A stretch of 57,984 nucleotides of DNA from Cyclobacterium sp. (GTDB lineage Bacteria > Bacteroidota > Bacteroidia > Cytophagales > Cyclobacteriaceae): contig NZ_JABURL010000072.1 in NCBI RefSeq assembly GCF_014762705.1, forward strand, positions 1 through 57,984, written 5' to 3'. Position numbers and translations under genes: made by a program. This document shows, in pieces, positions 44,661 through 54,745 of the stretch. The notes under the pieces were generated by a model that had not been told where the DNA came from, searched no databases, and saw nothing but the letters and a program-made list of their open reading frames with translations. The number at the start of each line of letters is the position of its first letter. Within the stretch, counting starts at the first letter, position 1.

Positions 44661-47219
44661 TTAGGTTAACTTAATCGGTACTTCTCCTCCCATATATGGA
44701 TCTGACCTGCTGTGACTTCCAAACTCCAATCTACCACAATACCGTTTCAAATAGGAATCATTATCTGCCATTTTTAGGCTAAAATCATACCATCCATAAC
44801 TGGAGGAAGTAGAGATTTTTACCGGTGTTTTCTTACCGGAATTTATTGAGATGAATTTATTACCCTGATTGTAGGCATTATCCGATACAATAAGGGATAA
44901 AGGTCTTCCGGAATGATTCTCAAGTTCCAAAAGAAAATGGCCCTCTTGTGATATCCCATCCCCGGTTTTATAAAATGTCTCGGTGGTAAAGCCTGTTGTC
45001 TCTTTATTTCCTTTAAACTCCCTGAAAAAGCCATTGGGTCCATAAACCAATAAATGATATTGATCGCCCTTAAAGGCTTCCATAGGCCAATTATAAGACA
45101 CCTGATCTCCTGCTTTTACGGCAAATGACCATGTCTTAAAGTGTGTTGTTTGACCGGTTTTACTATCCATATAATGACCGGGAGCATAGACCAGGAATGG
45201 AGCTCCAAGCGCTTTCTTTCCAAACCTTCGGTTTGATGCATGAAAATTAATTGTAATATCCCTTCCCTCGGGATCCACATTGCCATCTACATAAAGTTCA
45301 TAGGCCAAAGCACTGGAAGGCTTGGTACCCTCCTCTTGTCTTGGAATCCATGGCGAGTCTAAAGGGTTTTGGTTTACTTGCCGAATTTCTTCCTCCTCAA
45401 GGGCCTTGAAATTATCTGGCAAATCCTTAAAACCTGCATTGAAAATAGCTTTTACATGGCTTTCCAGATTTACCAAATCCGGAAGATCGGTTTTTTCACC
45501 ATTGTAGGGTCGGAATACCGAGGTTAGGTCACCACTGATATTTCTTCTCCAAGAGCTGATATTGTCTTCCCGAATCAGTTTACCTTTTTTATGGGATAAA
45601 AACTTTTCCAGGAATAGAATGGTTGAAGTGATATCACAAACTTCAGAATTCACCCAACCTCCCCTGCTCCAGGGTGAAGCCACAATCAAAGGTACCCGGT
45701 ACCCCAAACCAACGGGGCTTTCTCTGGCATTTTCAGGCTGAATCCCCGGATAGTTCAGTTCCTGCTCCAATGTTACAAATTCTCCTCTGGCATCTAAATC
45801 CCTGGACATGCTGCCGGTAGAATCATCTCCGGGCTTTGGAGGCACAAAAGGAGGAACATGATCAAAATATCCATCATTTTCATCGTAGTTAAGGATAAAA
45901 ATGGTTTTTTTCCAGACCTCAGGGTCCTTGGTTAAAATATCCAAGGCTTCGGATACATACCAGGCACCATACCAGGGCGCACTGGGATGATCAGAGAAAT
46001 TTTTGGGTGCCACCAAATAAGAAACGGTGGGTAATTCCCCTCTATCTACATCTTTTCTGAATTCGTGAAAAATATCTCCTTTTGGAATCTTTGTCTCCCG
46101 ATCCTGATCTCCATCTTTGAACTTCAAACTTTCAGTTTGGTGATAATGAGGATCATCGATATTGGTGGTAAAGGCCCTTTGGTGCATTTCTTGCTCCCTT
46201 TGGGAAAGCCTGGCAAATGTTTCAGGATTAAATTGAGCAATGGCTTTTTCTACCTGAAGCAATGCCTCTTTTTTCCGATCCAAAAACTTTTGAAGTTCTT
46301 CCTTCTCTGCATCCAAAGCTTTTCCTAGCGATGTTTCTAAATTAGCTATTTCTTCCGGAAGATGCTTTTGCTGATGCAAGAGGTATTCATAATGGCCCGG
46401 GGTAAAACGGACCCCAAACTGCTTGAACCATTCCAGATTATTGTCTGTGAAATTGGCCAGCCAGGATTCATCTTCTCCTTCAAGCAAGGTATTTACACTT
46501 ACTTCATTCTGATAGACTTTCCAGGAAATCCCATTGTCCTGCAACAGGTCTGGAAAAGTTTTCCAATCCACTTCCTTTCCATAGGTATGTTCACCATTTC
46601 TCACCAAAGGTTTATCATCAGGCTCACCTACAGATTTACCTGCCCAAAGGTAGTTTCTATTGGTAGTGGTGCCTGTGAGAGCGGCACAAAAATGCTGGTC
46701 GCAAACGGTAAAGGCATCGGCAAAAGCATAATAAAAAGGAAGGTCCTCACGGTCATAAAAACCCATGGTCATGGGAACATGACTAAATTCCTTTCTTCCG
46801 GGTCTTTTGGCCTCTATCCAGCCGTCATACTTTCCGCCATTTCTGGCATCAACCTGGTTTTCCCAGGAATGGGGAATGGAACTCATCCAGGTCGACTTCG
46901 TATCTTTGATGTTTAATCGGAAAGGGGCAAAAGTCTGGCCCTGATTATCTTTCTGTAGCCATACCAGGTTCTTATCCGGAAGCCGGATCGCCCTGGGATC
47001 ATTATATCCCCTTACCCCTTTTAACTTTCCAAAGCAATGGTCAAATGATCGGTTTTCCTGCATCAATATCACCACAAGTTCTGCATCCAAATAGGATGTA
47101 CCCATTTCTGGGTTAATGGCCATGGCCTTCTGAATGGTAGAAGGCAAGGTTCCCCAAAGGCCTGCTCCTCCGGTAAAAATGGCTGCTTTTTTTAAAAAAT
47201 CTCGTCTGTTTTCATTCAT
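44661..47219 (-). CDS. Tat-exported phosphocholine-type phospholipase C
   Basis: The 852-residue protein starts with a twin-arginine signal (NRRDFLKKAAIF) and belongs to the bacterial phosphoesterase/acid phosphatase family of non-haemolytic phospholipase C. Metal and catalytic signatures include LMQENRSFDHCFG near the N terminus, DQHFCAALTGTTTNRNYLW and later NYDENDGYFDHVPPF. After about 620, two beta-rich C-terminal domains of the family follow. It cleaves phospholipids such as phosphatidylcholine or -ethanolamine, releasing the phosphorylated head group. It lies 109 bases after the SusD gene on the same strand and directly links that uptake pair to phospholipids. Confidence 0.92.
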   Translation of the reverse strand: MNENRRDFLKKAAIFTGGAGLWGTLPSTIQKAMAINPEMGTSYLDAELVVILMQENRSFDHCFGKLKGVRGYNDPRAIRLPDKNLVWLQKDNQGQTFAPFRLNIKDTKSTWMSSIPHSWENQVDARNGGKYDGWIEAKRPGRKEFSHVPMTMGFYDREDLPFYYAFADAFTVCDQHFCAALTGTTTNRNYLWAGKSVGEPDDKPLVRNGEHTYGKEVDWKTFPDLLQDNGISWKVYQNEVSVNTLLEGEDESWLANFTDNNLEWFKQFGVRFTPGHYEYLLHQQKHLPEEIANLETSLGKALDAEKEELQKFLDRKKEALLQVEKAIAQFNPETFARLSQREQEMHQRAFTTNIDDPHYHQTESLKFKDGDQDRETKIPKGDIFHEFRKDVDRGELPTVSYLVAPKNFSDHPSAPWYGAWYVSEALDILTKDPEVWKKTIFILNYDENDGYFDHVPPFVPPKPGDDSTGSMSRDLDARGEFVTLEQELNYPGIQPENARESPVGLGYRVPLIVASPWSRGGWVNSEVCDITSTILFLEKFLSHKKGKLIREDNISSWRRNISGDLTSVFRPYNGEKTDLPDLVNLESHVKAIFNAGFKDLPDNFKALEEEEIRQVNQNPLDSPWIPRQEEGTKPSSALAYELYVDGNVDPEGRDITINFHASNRRFGKKALGAPFLVYAPGHYMDSKTGQTTHFKTWSFAVKAGDQVSYNWPMEAFKGDQYHLLVYGPNGFFREFKGNKETTGFTTETFYKTGDGISQEGHFLLELENHSGRPLSLIVSDNAYNQGNKFISINSGKKTPVKISTSSSYGWYDFSLKMADNDSYLKRYCGRLEFGSHSRSDPYMGGEVPIKLT

Positions 47220-47282
47220 AGTGATTGTAATTGAAATGGCAAGATCTTAAGCTTGGGAAATTGCCAGGTTTTATAAATCAAA

Positions 47283-47313
47283 CCTAAGGGAAAATAAACA
47301 ATCTTCCCTTAGG
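47283..47313 (-). terminator. Hairpin between SusD and phospholipase C genes (terminator or attenuator)
   Basis: A perfect 10-bp inverted repeat pairs CCTAAGGGAA (47283-47292) with TTCCCTTAGG (47304-47313) over 11 bases. On the minus strand it comes 15 bases after the SusD stop and is followed only by TTTGATTTAT, a weak T-run. It may reduce, rather than stop, read-through into the phospholipase gene, or protect the 3' end of the SusCD message. Confidence 0.65.
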
Positions 47314-47328
47314 CTCATGCTTATAAGC

Positions 47329-48882
47329 TTATTCTACATCCCACCAAACACGGGTAGTAATTCTGTCTTCACCCTGAACACCAACGGCCTGTTCGTAATT
47401 TTCACGGTTTAAAGCCTGCAAACTGCTTGGATACATAAACCTTACCGGAACTGAATCGATAAATGCCGCCGGTCCAGGTTGTATTTCAGGAATCCCGGTC
47501 CTTCTCCAATCAAACCAGCCTTCAAGACCGTTGAAAAACAGGGCCAACCATTTTTGGGTACCAATTTTTCTCAACTTTTCTTCCTGGCTACCATCATAAA
47601 TTACCTGATCCTGTGAAAAATATACCGGCGAAGGCTGTACCGCATCAGCCAGAACATTGAGGTTGGCAACTCTTAAGCGCTCTTCGTAATAGTCGAATGA
47701 TGCCCGCATTCCGTTTTCATAATACGTTCCGGCATCTCCTACCGAGATGTACCCCTTTTCCCTTGCTTCTGCCAAAATAAACTGCAACTCCGGATATCCC
47801 ATCAATATGGTTTGAAAACCAACCGGGGAAGCAAATTCAGAACAAGTCAGACAGGAAAACAGTAATCCAACCCTGGAAATAAAATTGGATCCCCCCTTAT
47901 TGGGATCACCAGAGGGAGAATAGCCATAAGCATTCTCATCAGCCAAGCCATTGGGTACTCCTGCATAATCTTCAGGTGCGCCAATAAGACCTGCACCGCT
48001 GTCATTTGTAGGCTGAAAGTAAGCAAACAATCTGGGGTCTTCCATATCTTTTAAATAGCCTTCAATTGTGGTACTTAAACGGTATTCATCAAAGGAACCA
48101 GACCTGGTGGTATACAGGTAATGTTGATTGGGTACATCCTGAAGGTATTGCAAGGCAGCATTATCCGCGTTGTTTTCAAATAAGGGAAATTGACCTGGAT
48201 TACCGACAATGGCCTGCATGGCCGTAGAAGGGTCTTCCCTGTCAGAAAGCCTCATCAATGCTCTTAGCCGCAAGGAATTGGCTAATTTTCTCCATTTCAT
48301 AACATCACCTTGAAAAAGAATATCTCCTTCTATCCCCTCCGAAGAGCTACCCAACAGCTGATTGGCCCGTTCCAAATCAGCCAATATCCCATCATAAATG
48401 ACATCCTGCCGGTCAAATCTTGGATAATTGATCCCTTCTTTGGCACCTATGGCCTCGGAATAAGGCAGGTCTCCGTAGGCATCCGTCATAAAGGCATACA
48501 TCAGAGACTTCATAACAAGCGCTGCTCCAACGTAATTGTTCTCTCCCAATTCTCCGGAAATGATTACCATGTTGTTCACATCCCGCAGGGTATTATAAAA
48601 AACACTGTAAGGATTGCCTTCAGGTCCCCAGTTGTACCGATCTTCGTTGGTAAACTGAATTTTCGCGGTGTATTGCATGACCACGTTTCCTATGCCCCAG
48701 CCTTTTCCAATGATTTCATTAGCCGTGTTTCTGATAATGTTGGGCAATAAAAGAGAGGAGGAAACCGTCTCCGGGCTATTGGGATTTCGGTTTACTTCTT
48801 CAAAATCCTTATCGCAACTGACTAGCCCCATAAACAGCAATAATGAGAGGGCGCTGAATAAATATTTATATGTCGATTTCAT
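47329..48882 (-). CDS. SusD/RagB family outer-membrane lipoprotein
   Basis: The ATG at 48882 places a lipoprotein signal at the N terminus (LLLFMGLVSC, then DKDFEEVNRNPNSPE), giving 517 residues; the longer open frame upstream is unlikely to be translated. NPNSPE, the tetratricopeptide-like region with WRKLANSLRLRALMRLSD, and the C-terminal QKWLALFFNGLEGWFDWRRT fit the SusD-like_2 group. SusD proteins cap the SusC channel and bind the nutrient. This group is not limited to glycans; the downstream phospholipase C suggests a lipid-derived or phosphate-ester ligand. Confidence 0.93.
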   Translation of the reverse strand: MKSTYKYLFSALSLLLFMGLVSCDKDFEEVNRNPNSPETVSSSLLLPNIIRNTANEIIGKGWGIGNVVMQYTAKIQFTNEDRYNWGPEGNPYSVFYNTLRDVNNMVIISGELGENNYVGAALVMKSLMYAFMTDAYGDLPYSEAIGAKEGINYPRFDRQDVIYDGILADLERANQLLGSSSEGIEGDILFQGDVMKWRKLANSLRLRALMRLSDREDPSTAMQAIVGNPGQFPLFENNADNAALQYLQDVPNQHYLYTTRSGSFDEYRLSTTIEGYLKDMEDPRLFAYFQPTNDSGAGLIGAPEDYAGVPNGLADENAYGYSPSGDPNKGGSNFISRVGLLFSCLTCSEFASPVGFQTILMGYPELQFILAEAREKGYISVGDAGTYYENGMRASFDYYEERLRVANLNVLADAVQPSPVYFSQDQVIYDGSQEEKLRKIGTQKWLALFFNGLEGWFDWRRTGIPEIQPGPAAFIDSVPVRFMYPSSLQALNRENYEQAVGVQGEDRITTRVWWDVE

Positions 48883-49011
48883 GTGTGTATAATTTGTTTT
48901 TAAAGACCACATATCTGTCCTTCGGCAAACAGAAAATAGCGCAGGTTTTGTAGTTATCTCCTTCTTTGTTGCTTGCTCCATGCTCGATTTCATATCGGTC
49001 TTATTTTTTTA

Positions 49012-52000
49012 TTAAAATTTAAGGTTCAAATTAAAACCTATACTTCTGGTGGACGGGAAGGCCATATCCTCAACTCCGGGTATGAGTGTTCCGCCGCTCA
49101 TTGACATGGTTTCCGGATCAAAGTGCGGGTTTTCAGTCCATAGCGCCAGGTTCCTGGCAACAAGGGAAAAGCGGGCTTCCTGGAAAGGCAATTTACTCAT
49201 GGCAGCACCTGGCAAATTGTATCCCAGGGTGATTTCCCTTAATTTCACAAATGAGGCATCGTACTTGGCGGCTTCCACATTGCTTCGCTCGTAATACCTG
49301 TTGTGCCAATCCCTTGAACTAATTTTCATTTCATTTGGCACATAACTTCCGTCCGATGTCTGAATTACACCGGGACTAATGATGCCATTTCCCTCTATCG
49401 ATAAATCATAGCCATTTTCTCTGCCTAACAATGTCTCCTCCAGCTGTCCTGAAGTGCTACCAATGGTTTTTGTTCTGGACACCACAATGCCACCATACCT
49501 GATGTCAAACAGAAACCCGAAAGACAATCTTTTATAATTGAAATTATTTTGTATGCCCAGCATCCAATCGGGATTATAATTTCCCTGAAATACCAATTCC
49601 GTGGCTGTCAAAGGGGTTCCCGAGGTATTGTGAATGATTTGACCAAAATAGGGGCTATTGGCATCAGTTACTCTGGCAAAACCTCTTCCGTAGATATTCC
49701 CCATTCTTTCGCCAATCCTGGCCTGAATGGTCGCTCCATTTCTACCTACCATGGAGTAGGTATCCAGGTCATCTGTCAGCTCCAATACTTTACTTCTGTT
49801 TCTGGTGAAATTGGCCATTACATTCCATTTCAAACCATTGACTTTCTGAATCGGACTTCCCGACAAAACCAATTCAACCCCGTTGTTTTGTATTTCTCCG
49901 GCATTGATAATCCTGCTGGCGTATCCTGTGGAAATGTCAAGTTCTATGGGAATGATCTGATTTCTGGTCCGGTTGTCATAGTAGGTGAAGTCCAGCCCTA
50001 ACCTGCCCTTCAAAAGCCTGAGATCCGCCCCAATTTCAAAGGATCCGGTCCTCTCTGGTTTTAATGAAGCATTGGCAAGCCTGTTGGATTCGGTTTTACT
50101 TTGAATGGATCCCCAGGCTGTTGCCGGATTGAAAACATTCGTAAGGCTATACGGATTGGTGTCATTTCCCACCTCGGCATAGGCCGCCCTGACTTTGAAA
50201 AAAGAGACCGCTTCCGGTAAAGTAACCATATCAGAAATGATACCACTCATGGTAGCTGATGGATAAAAATAACTGTTGTTCCCTATAGGAAGGGTACTGG
50301 ACCAGTCATTTCTGCCTGTAATGTCCAAAAACAAGATATTATTGTAACCTATCTGGCTAAATCCATAAATGGAATTGATTCTTTTTTCAGAGACCATGTG
50401 GTCAACCTGAAGATTAACTGCAGTATTGGTGAAATTATAAATTCCCGGGATCAGCAATTGAGGGGCCATGGTACGGGTAAACCTGTTTTCCTGTACCATT
50501 TGATTGCCTCCCAATGATAGTGAGTAAGACCATTTCACATTTTCTGTTTCAGAATAAGTCAACAAAAAATCCGTATTCCTCTCGCTGAAGTATACCGCAT
50601 CTTCCCGGTAACTTCCCAGAGGAAACCTCATGGTACTGAAGGCTCTTTTTCGGTCCCTCAGGTCATTATACTGATCTAAACCAGTTCTGACCATCAGGTT
50701 TAATTTATCCAATATTTTGTAATTGGCCACCACATTCCCAAATACCCTGTCTTTGGACTGCCCGTTGGTATTTTCATAAACGTTGAAATAAGGGTTATCG
50801 TGGTAATTGTAGTTGTAATTGAACTGCTGCCTTCCCTCAAGGCCTGGCATCCAATAATCTCTAAGGTTTCCTGTGTTGATCTGTCTGCCGTACCAAATCC
50901 ACAGGTACATCAGGCTCTCCGTTCCATAACTGATGCTGGGACGGTTTCCACTATTGGTTTTCTGGTAATTGATAGCCGTGGTAATGGTCAGACGATCCGT
51001 GATCTTACTTGTACCATTAAAAGCAAGGGTGTTTCTTTTCAGATCCGTATTGGGTATCGTTCCTTTTTGGTCAAGATTGGTCCAGGAAAACCGGAAATTT
51101 GATTTCTCGTTGCCGGAGGCTATGGAAACATTATTGGATAAGGTTACCCCTGTTTGAAAAAAGTCTTTGATGTTATTGGGTTGCGATACCCATGGAGTTG
51201 GCGTGATGGTACTGCCTTCAGGTGCGTTCAAATCTCCACCTCTAAACCCTGCTACACTCCTGGGTGAGTCAAACTGAGGAAGAGAAGTTCCCTGGTCCAT
51301 TTCAGGTCCCCAACTTTCATCTACGCCATCCGCAATACCTGCCCCTGCCCCATTGACAAAAGAAAATAAACCGTTATTTCCCTGTCCGTACTTGTCTTGC
51401 CAATCAGGAAGTACCAGGGGGGTATCGAAAGTCGTATTGGAATTGATGCTAACACCCAGACCCTTTTTGTTCTTTCCGGATTTTGTGGTGATCAAAATGG
51501 CACCATTGGCCGCCCTGGAGCCATAAAGGGCTGCAGCAGCAGGGCCCTTCAAAATGCTCATGGATGCAATGTCATCCGGATTGATTTCTCCGGCAGGATT
51601 CCCATAATCCACTTCCTGGTTACCGGAACCGGATGAACCCACAATATTGTTGCTGATCGGAACACCATCCACCACAAACAAGGGCTGGTTGGCATTGATG
51701 TTCAAGGATGATTCACCCCTGATGGTAACCCTGGAGGACCCTCCAATACCACTGGAAGAATTGGTGATTTGTACACCGGCCACTCTTCCGCTAAGAGAGT
51801 TCATCACATTCGTTTCCCTGGCCTCGGTAAAACGATCTCCGTCCACCGCCTGCACGGAATAACCCAGTGCTTTGGTCTCTCTTTCCACACCCAATGCGGT
51901 AACGACCACCTCACTCAATTCTTCGGAGGAGTATTCCAATACCACATCAATGGTGGACCGGTTTCCCACGACCAGCTCCTTGGATTGAAAACCAATGTAG

Positions 52001-52269
52001 GAAAACACGAGTATGGCTTCATTGGAGGGTACTTCCAGTTCATACCTGCCATCCAGGTCTGTAACTGTGCCTCGGGTGGTACCCTGTATTAACACAGAGG
52101 CACCTAACACCGGCTCCCCATTGGAGCTTTCCGTAACCAGGCCCTGCACAGTTCTGGATTGGGCCCATAAAGCTTGGCTATTGACCAAGAGCAATAGCAG
52201 GGACATTAGTCCCATACATTTTAATGTACGGGAAAATTGCCCTCTAACATAAGGTACTGATTTCATCAT
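49012..52269 (-). CDS. SusC/RagA family TonB-linked outer-membrane transporter
   Basis: The 1085-residue protein has a signal peptide (about 15-36, ending ALWAQ) and a carboxypeptidase-like regulatory domain (VTESSNGEPVLGASVLIQG to LVFSYIGFQ). The plug domain carries the SusC signature region GPAAAALYGSRAANGAILITTKSG, and a 22-strand barrel ends in RSIGFNLNLKF with C-terminal Phe. It has no N-terminal STN domain, so no transenvelope anti-sigma signalling is expected, and no sigma/anti-sigma genes lie nearby. It pairs with the SusD protein encoded next (129-base gap). Confidence 0.95.
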   Translation of the reverse strand: MMKSVPYVRGQFSRTLKCMGLMSLLLLLVNSQALWAQSRTVQGLVTESSNGEPVLGASVLIQGTTRGTVTDLDGRYELEVPSNEAILVFSYIGFQSKELVVGNRSTIDVVLEYSSEELSEVVVTALGVERETKALGYSVQAVDGDRFTEARETNVMNSLSGRVAGVQITNSSSGIGGSSRVTIRGESSLNINANQPLFVVDGVPISNNIVGSSGSGNQEVDYGNPAGEINPDDIASMSILKGPAAAALYGSRAANGAILITTKSGKNKKGLGVSINSNTTFDTPLVLPDWQDKYGQGNNGLFSFVNGAGAGIADGVDESWGPEMDQGTSLPQFDSPRSVAGFRGGDLNAPEGSTITPTPWVSQPNNIKDFFQTGVTLSNNVSIASGNEKSNFRFSWTNLDQKGTIPNTDLKRNTLAFNGTSKITDRLTITTAINYQKTNSGNRPSISYGTESLMYLWIWYGRQINTGNLRDYWMPGLEGRQQFNYNYNYHDNPYFNVYENTNGQSKDRVFGNVVANYKILDKLNLMVRTGLDQYNDLRDRKRAFSTMRFPLGSYREDAVYFSERNTDFLLTYSETENVKWSYSLSLGGNQMVQENRFTRTMAPQLLIPGIYNFTNTAVNLQVDHMVSEKRINSIYGFSQIGYNNILFLDITGRNDWSSTLPIGNNSYFYPSATMSGIISDMVTLPEAVSFFKVRAAYAEVGNDTNPYSLTNVFNPATAWGSIQSKTESNRLANASLKPERTGSFEIGADLRLLKGRLGLDFTYYDNRTRNQIIPIELDISTGYASRIINAGEIQNNGVELVLSGSPIQKVNGLKWNVMANFTRNRSKVLELTDDLDTYSMVGRNGATIQARIGERMGNIYGRGFARVTDANSPYFGQIIHNTSGTPLTATELVFQGNYNPDWMLGIQNNFNYKRLSFGFLFDIRYGGIVVSRTKTIGSTSGQLEETLLGRENGYDLSIEGNGIISPGVIQTSDGSYVPNEMKISSRDWHNRYYERSNVEAAKYDASFVKLREITLGYNLPGAAMSKLPFQEARFSLVARNLALWTENPHFDPETMSMSGGTLIPGVEDMAFPSTRSIGFNLNLKF

Positions 52270-52621
52270 AGTAATGAATGTTTAAGATATTGGTTTATAA
52301 AAGAAAAAATAATCAAAGAAAGATATAATCATCAATACTTCCTTTCACTAAACGGTAGGTTAATAGGATTTCAGGAAAGATTTAATAACCAATCAGGAAA
52401 TTCTGATAAAGCAGGTAAATTCTTTATAAAAACCTCTTAAGAAAGGAAATACAAATCTTTAATTCTAAATATAATTAATATTTAAAATTAAAATAAATAT
52501 TTATACAAAAATGATAAATAAAAAAATTTCTAACTATCTGTCCGCCTTTATTTAATTATAAATAAAAAGTAAAAAATTTAATATAAAATTAAAGGAAAGA
52601 CCACATACGCGACACTTGGAT
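52270..52621. other. Promoter region before SusC, about 350 bp
   Basis: This very AT-rich spacer lies between the end of the ethanolamine-type operon (52622) and the SusC start. It must hold the SusCD promoter unless read-through serves both. I found no full TTG-N19-TAnnTTTG match, no clear Pho-box-like direct repeat and no intrinsic terminator in it. Confidence 0.5.
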
Positions 52622-53989
52622 TCAATCTCTTAAATGAAAGGCTTTGGGATGGGTAAAGGCCCTTATTCCCAAATGTGACAAAGTGACCCCCAACCCGGAA
52701 TTTTTTCTTCCTGTCCAGGGCAAATTCGGACTTACCCTATCGCAACAGTTCCAATAGGCCGTGCCTGTGGGAAGCTGCTCTAAAATATTTTTTGCCCTTT
52801 TCTCATCTGCTGAGAAAACTGCGGCTGTCAAACCGTAATCGGTATCTTTCATTAAGGTGAGGGCTTCTTCATCGTTCGCAACGGATTGAATACCAATAAC
52901 TGGACCAAAAGTCTCTTCTTTCATAACAGCCATTTTGTGATTCACCCCTGTCAATACTGTTGGCAGCAGGTAGAACCCCTTTTCTCCCCAACGCTTACCC
53001 CCCGTCTCTAAGCGGGCACCCTGACGGATTGCATCCTGAATTTGATCCAAAATGACATCCAATTGATCCTTTCTGGTAAGGGGGCCTATAAAAGTTTTTG
53101 GATCCAAAGGGTCACCAATGGGGTATGTATTCACTTCAGTCACAAAAGCAGCTACAAAATCATCGAAGATGCGCTCATGGACGTAAATTCTCTCCACCGC
53201 ACAACAGCTTTGTCCATTGTTGTAAAATGCTCCTTCAGCCGCATTGAGGGCAGCCTGCTTGACATCAGGTACATCATCCATTACGTATAAGGGATCTTTA
53301 CCTCCAAGCTCCAATTGTACAGGAACCAGTTTTTCTGCCACTTTCTTTGCTATATATTTTCCGGTTCTGTAGGATCCGGTAAAAAAGTAGCCATCCAAAT
53401 CTGCTTCCAAAAGCATTTCTCCAACAGCAGGCCCACCAATAAAACATTCAAAAGCATTTTCTGGTACGCCTGCTTTCCAAAGCAGTTCTCTGAACTTTAA
53501 ACCGGTCAGGCTGGCATATTCAGAAGGCTTGTAGGCTACTGCATTTCCTGCTACCAAGGCATATAAAAAAACATTATAACCCACATTATAGGGAAAGTTC
53601 CAAGCTGATATATTGGCTATAACCCCCAGAGGTTCATAGACAATTAGCTCCCTGGTTGGACCATCTGCTGTTACCATTTCCTGAGACAACCATTTGGCAG
53701 CTGCCGTCTCTATATGAACTATTCGGTTATGTGCTCCTGTAATTTCATTTTTCGCTTGCTGAAGGGGTTTTCCGGTTTCCCGGCTGAGCAACAGGGACAG
53801 TTCTTCCAGGTTTTCCCTGACCAGATTACCAAAACGACTAATTATGGAAATCCTTTCCTCCAGGGGAACTTTGGCCCATTTAGACTGACCTGTTTGTAAT
53901 CTTTTTATTTTTTCATTGACACTTTCCGCATTGTCTACGGGCAATGATTCTACAAGCTGACCTGTGGCAGGGTTAATGATGTCCATCAT
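52622..53989 (-). CDS. NAD(P)-dependent aldehyde dehydrogenase
   Basis: The 455-residue enzyme shows ISAWNFPYNVG (cofactor fold), LELGGKDP with the general-base Glu, and NNGQSCCAVERIYV with the catalytic Cys. It is close to succinate-semialdehyde-type dehydrogenases by these motifs. It is the last gene of the ethanolamine-type operon and starts directly after the amidotransferase-like gene. In the proposed route it would oxidise a gamma-glutamyl-amino-aldehyde to gamma-glutamylglycine; oxidation of another aldehyde is also possible. Confidence 0.92.
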   Translation of the reverse strand: MMDIINPATGQLVESLPVDNAESVNEKIKRLQTGQSKWAKVPLEERISIISRFGNLVRENLEELSLLLSRETGKPLQQAKNEITGAHNRIVHIETAAAKWLSQEMVTADGPTRELIVYEPLGVIANISAWNFPYNVGYNVFLYALVAGNAVAYKPSEYASLTGLKFRELLWKAGVPENAFECFIGGPAVGEMLLEADLDGYFFTGSYRTGKYIAKKVAEKLVPVQLELGGKDPLYVMDDVPDVKQAALNAAEGAFYNNGQSCCAVERIYVHERIFDDFVAAFVTEVNTYPIGDPLDPKTFIGPLTRKDQLDVILDQIQDAIRQGARLETGGKRWGEKGFYLLPTVLTGVNHKMAVMKEETFGPVIGIQSVANDEEALTLMKDTDYGLTAAVFSADEKRAKNILEQLPTGTAYWNCCDRVSPNLPWTGRKNSGLGVTLSHLGIRAFTHPKAFHLRD

Positions 53990-54742
53990 TTATTGGTTTT
54001 TTACTTTTTCTATAAAATAGGAATATAACTTTAAAGGATCAAGCAGTGGTTTTCCTTTTCCGACAGAAAACTCAGGATGCCATTGAACCCCAATGATGTT
54101 TCTATTCGGGGCCATATTGGCTTCTACAGCCTCAATCATACCATCCTCGGAACACCTTGCAAGAATTTTCAAACCTTTTCCCAGTGTTTTGATTCCCTGA
54201 TGGTGAACCGAGTTTACCATTGGGTTTTCGATGCCTTTATATATTTTATCAAGGGTTTCGTTTTTTGCAAAGGTAATCTGATGCGTCAGGCTATCGTACT
54301 TTTCTGCATTCCTGTGCATAATGGACTGGGGTACCTGGGTAGCAATATCCTGGTATAGGGTCCCTCCAAAATGCACATTTAGTAGTTGTATCCCCCGGCA
54401 GATGGCAAGGATGGGTTTCTTTTGACGGATTGCAAAATCCATTATTGCCATTTCATACTTGTCCCTGTAAGGGTCTCCAAGCCATTTTCCTGCCTGTATG
54501 GGTTCCTCTCCATAAGTTTGAGGGGAAAGGTCTGTCCCACCCTGAAACACAAATCCATCCAGTTCCTTAAGTATTTCTACCAACTTATCAAAAGGAAGAT
54601 CAGGAATCAAGACCGGAAGAACCCCCTCCTGTGCAACGTACCTGAACATATCTGATTCCACATAGGCAAGATTTTTTGGTCCAAATACAAGCCTTGATGG
54701 ATCCGGATACATAAAGCAGGAGCTGATGCCTATTTTCAACAT
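53990..54742 (-). CDS. Class I glutamine-amidotransferase-like gamma-glutamyl hydrolase (PuuD-like)
   Basis: The 250-residue protein belongs to peptidase family C26. The nucleophile Cys is in LAICRGIQLLNVHFGG, and the His/Glu pair is in GVQWHPEFS. E. coli PuuD of this family hydrolyses gamma-glutamyl-GABA to glutamate and GABA. Here it sits between an alcohol and an aldehyde dehydrogenase and downstream of a glutamine-synthetase-like ligase, so it would release the gamma-glutamyl group at the end of the route. FVFQGGTDLSPQTYGEE is a family signature. Confidence 0.9.
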   Translation of the reverse strand: MLKIGISSCFMYPDPSRLVFGPKNLAYVESDMFRYVAQEGVLPVLIPDLPFDKLVEILKELDGFVFQGGTDLSPQTYGEEPIQAGKWLGDPYRDKYEMAIMDFAIRQKKPILAICRGIQLLNVHFGGTLYQDIATQVPQSIMHRNAEKYDSLTHQITFAKNETLDKIYKGIENPMVNSVHHQGIKTLGKGLKILARCSEDGMIEAVEANMAPNRNIIGVQWHPEFSVGKGKPLLDPLKLYSYFIEKVKNQ

Positions 54743-54745
54743 AAA

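Noticed and set aside
47329-48993. A 554-residue SusD starting at 48993.
   Set aside because: The lipoprotein signal begins at the ATG at 48882; 37 extra residues in front would mask it.
48901-52610. The 12-mer AAAGACCACATA occurs both between SusC and SusD genes (about 48902) and upstream of SusC (about 52597).
   Set aside because: In 58 kb many 12-mers are expected to recur by chance; the flanking bases differ and no function follows from it.
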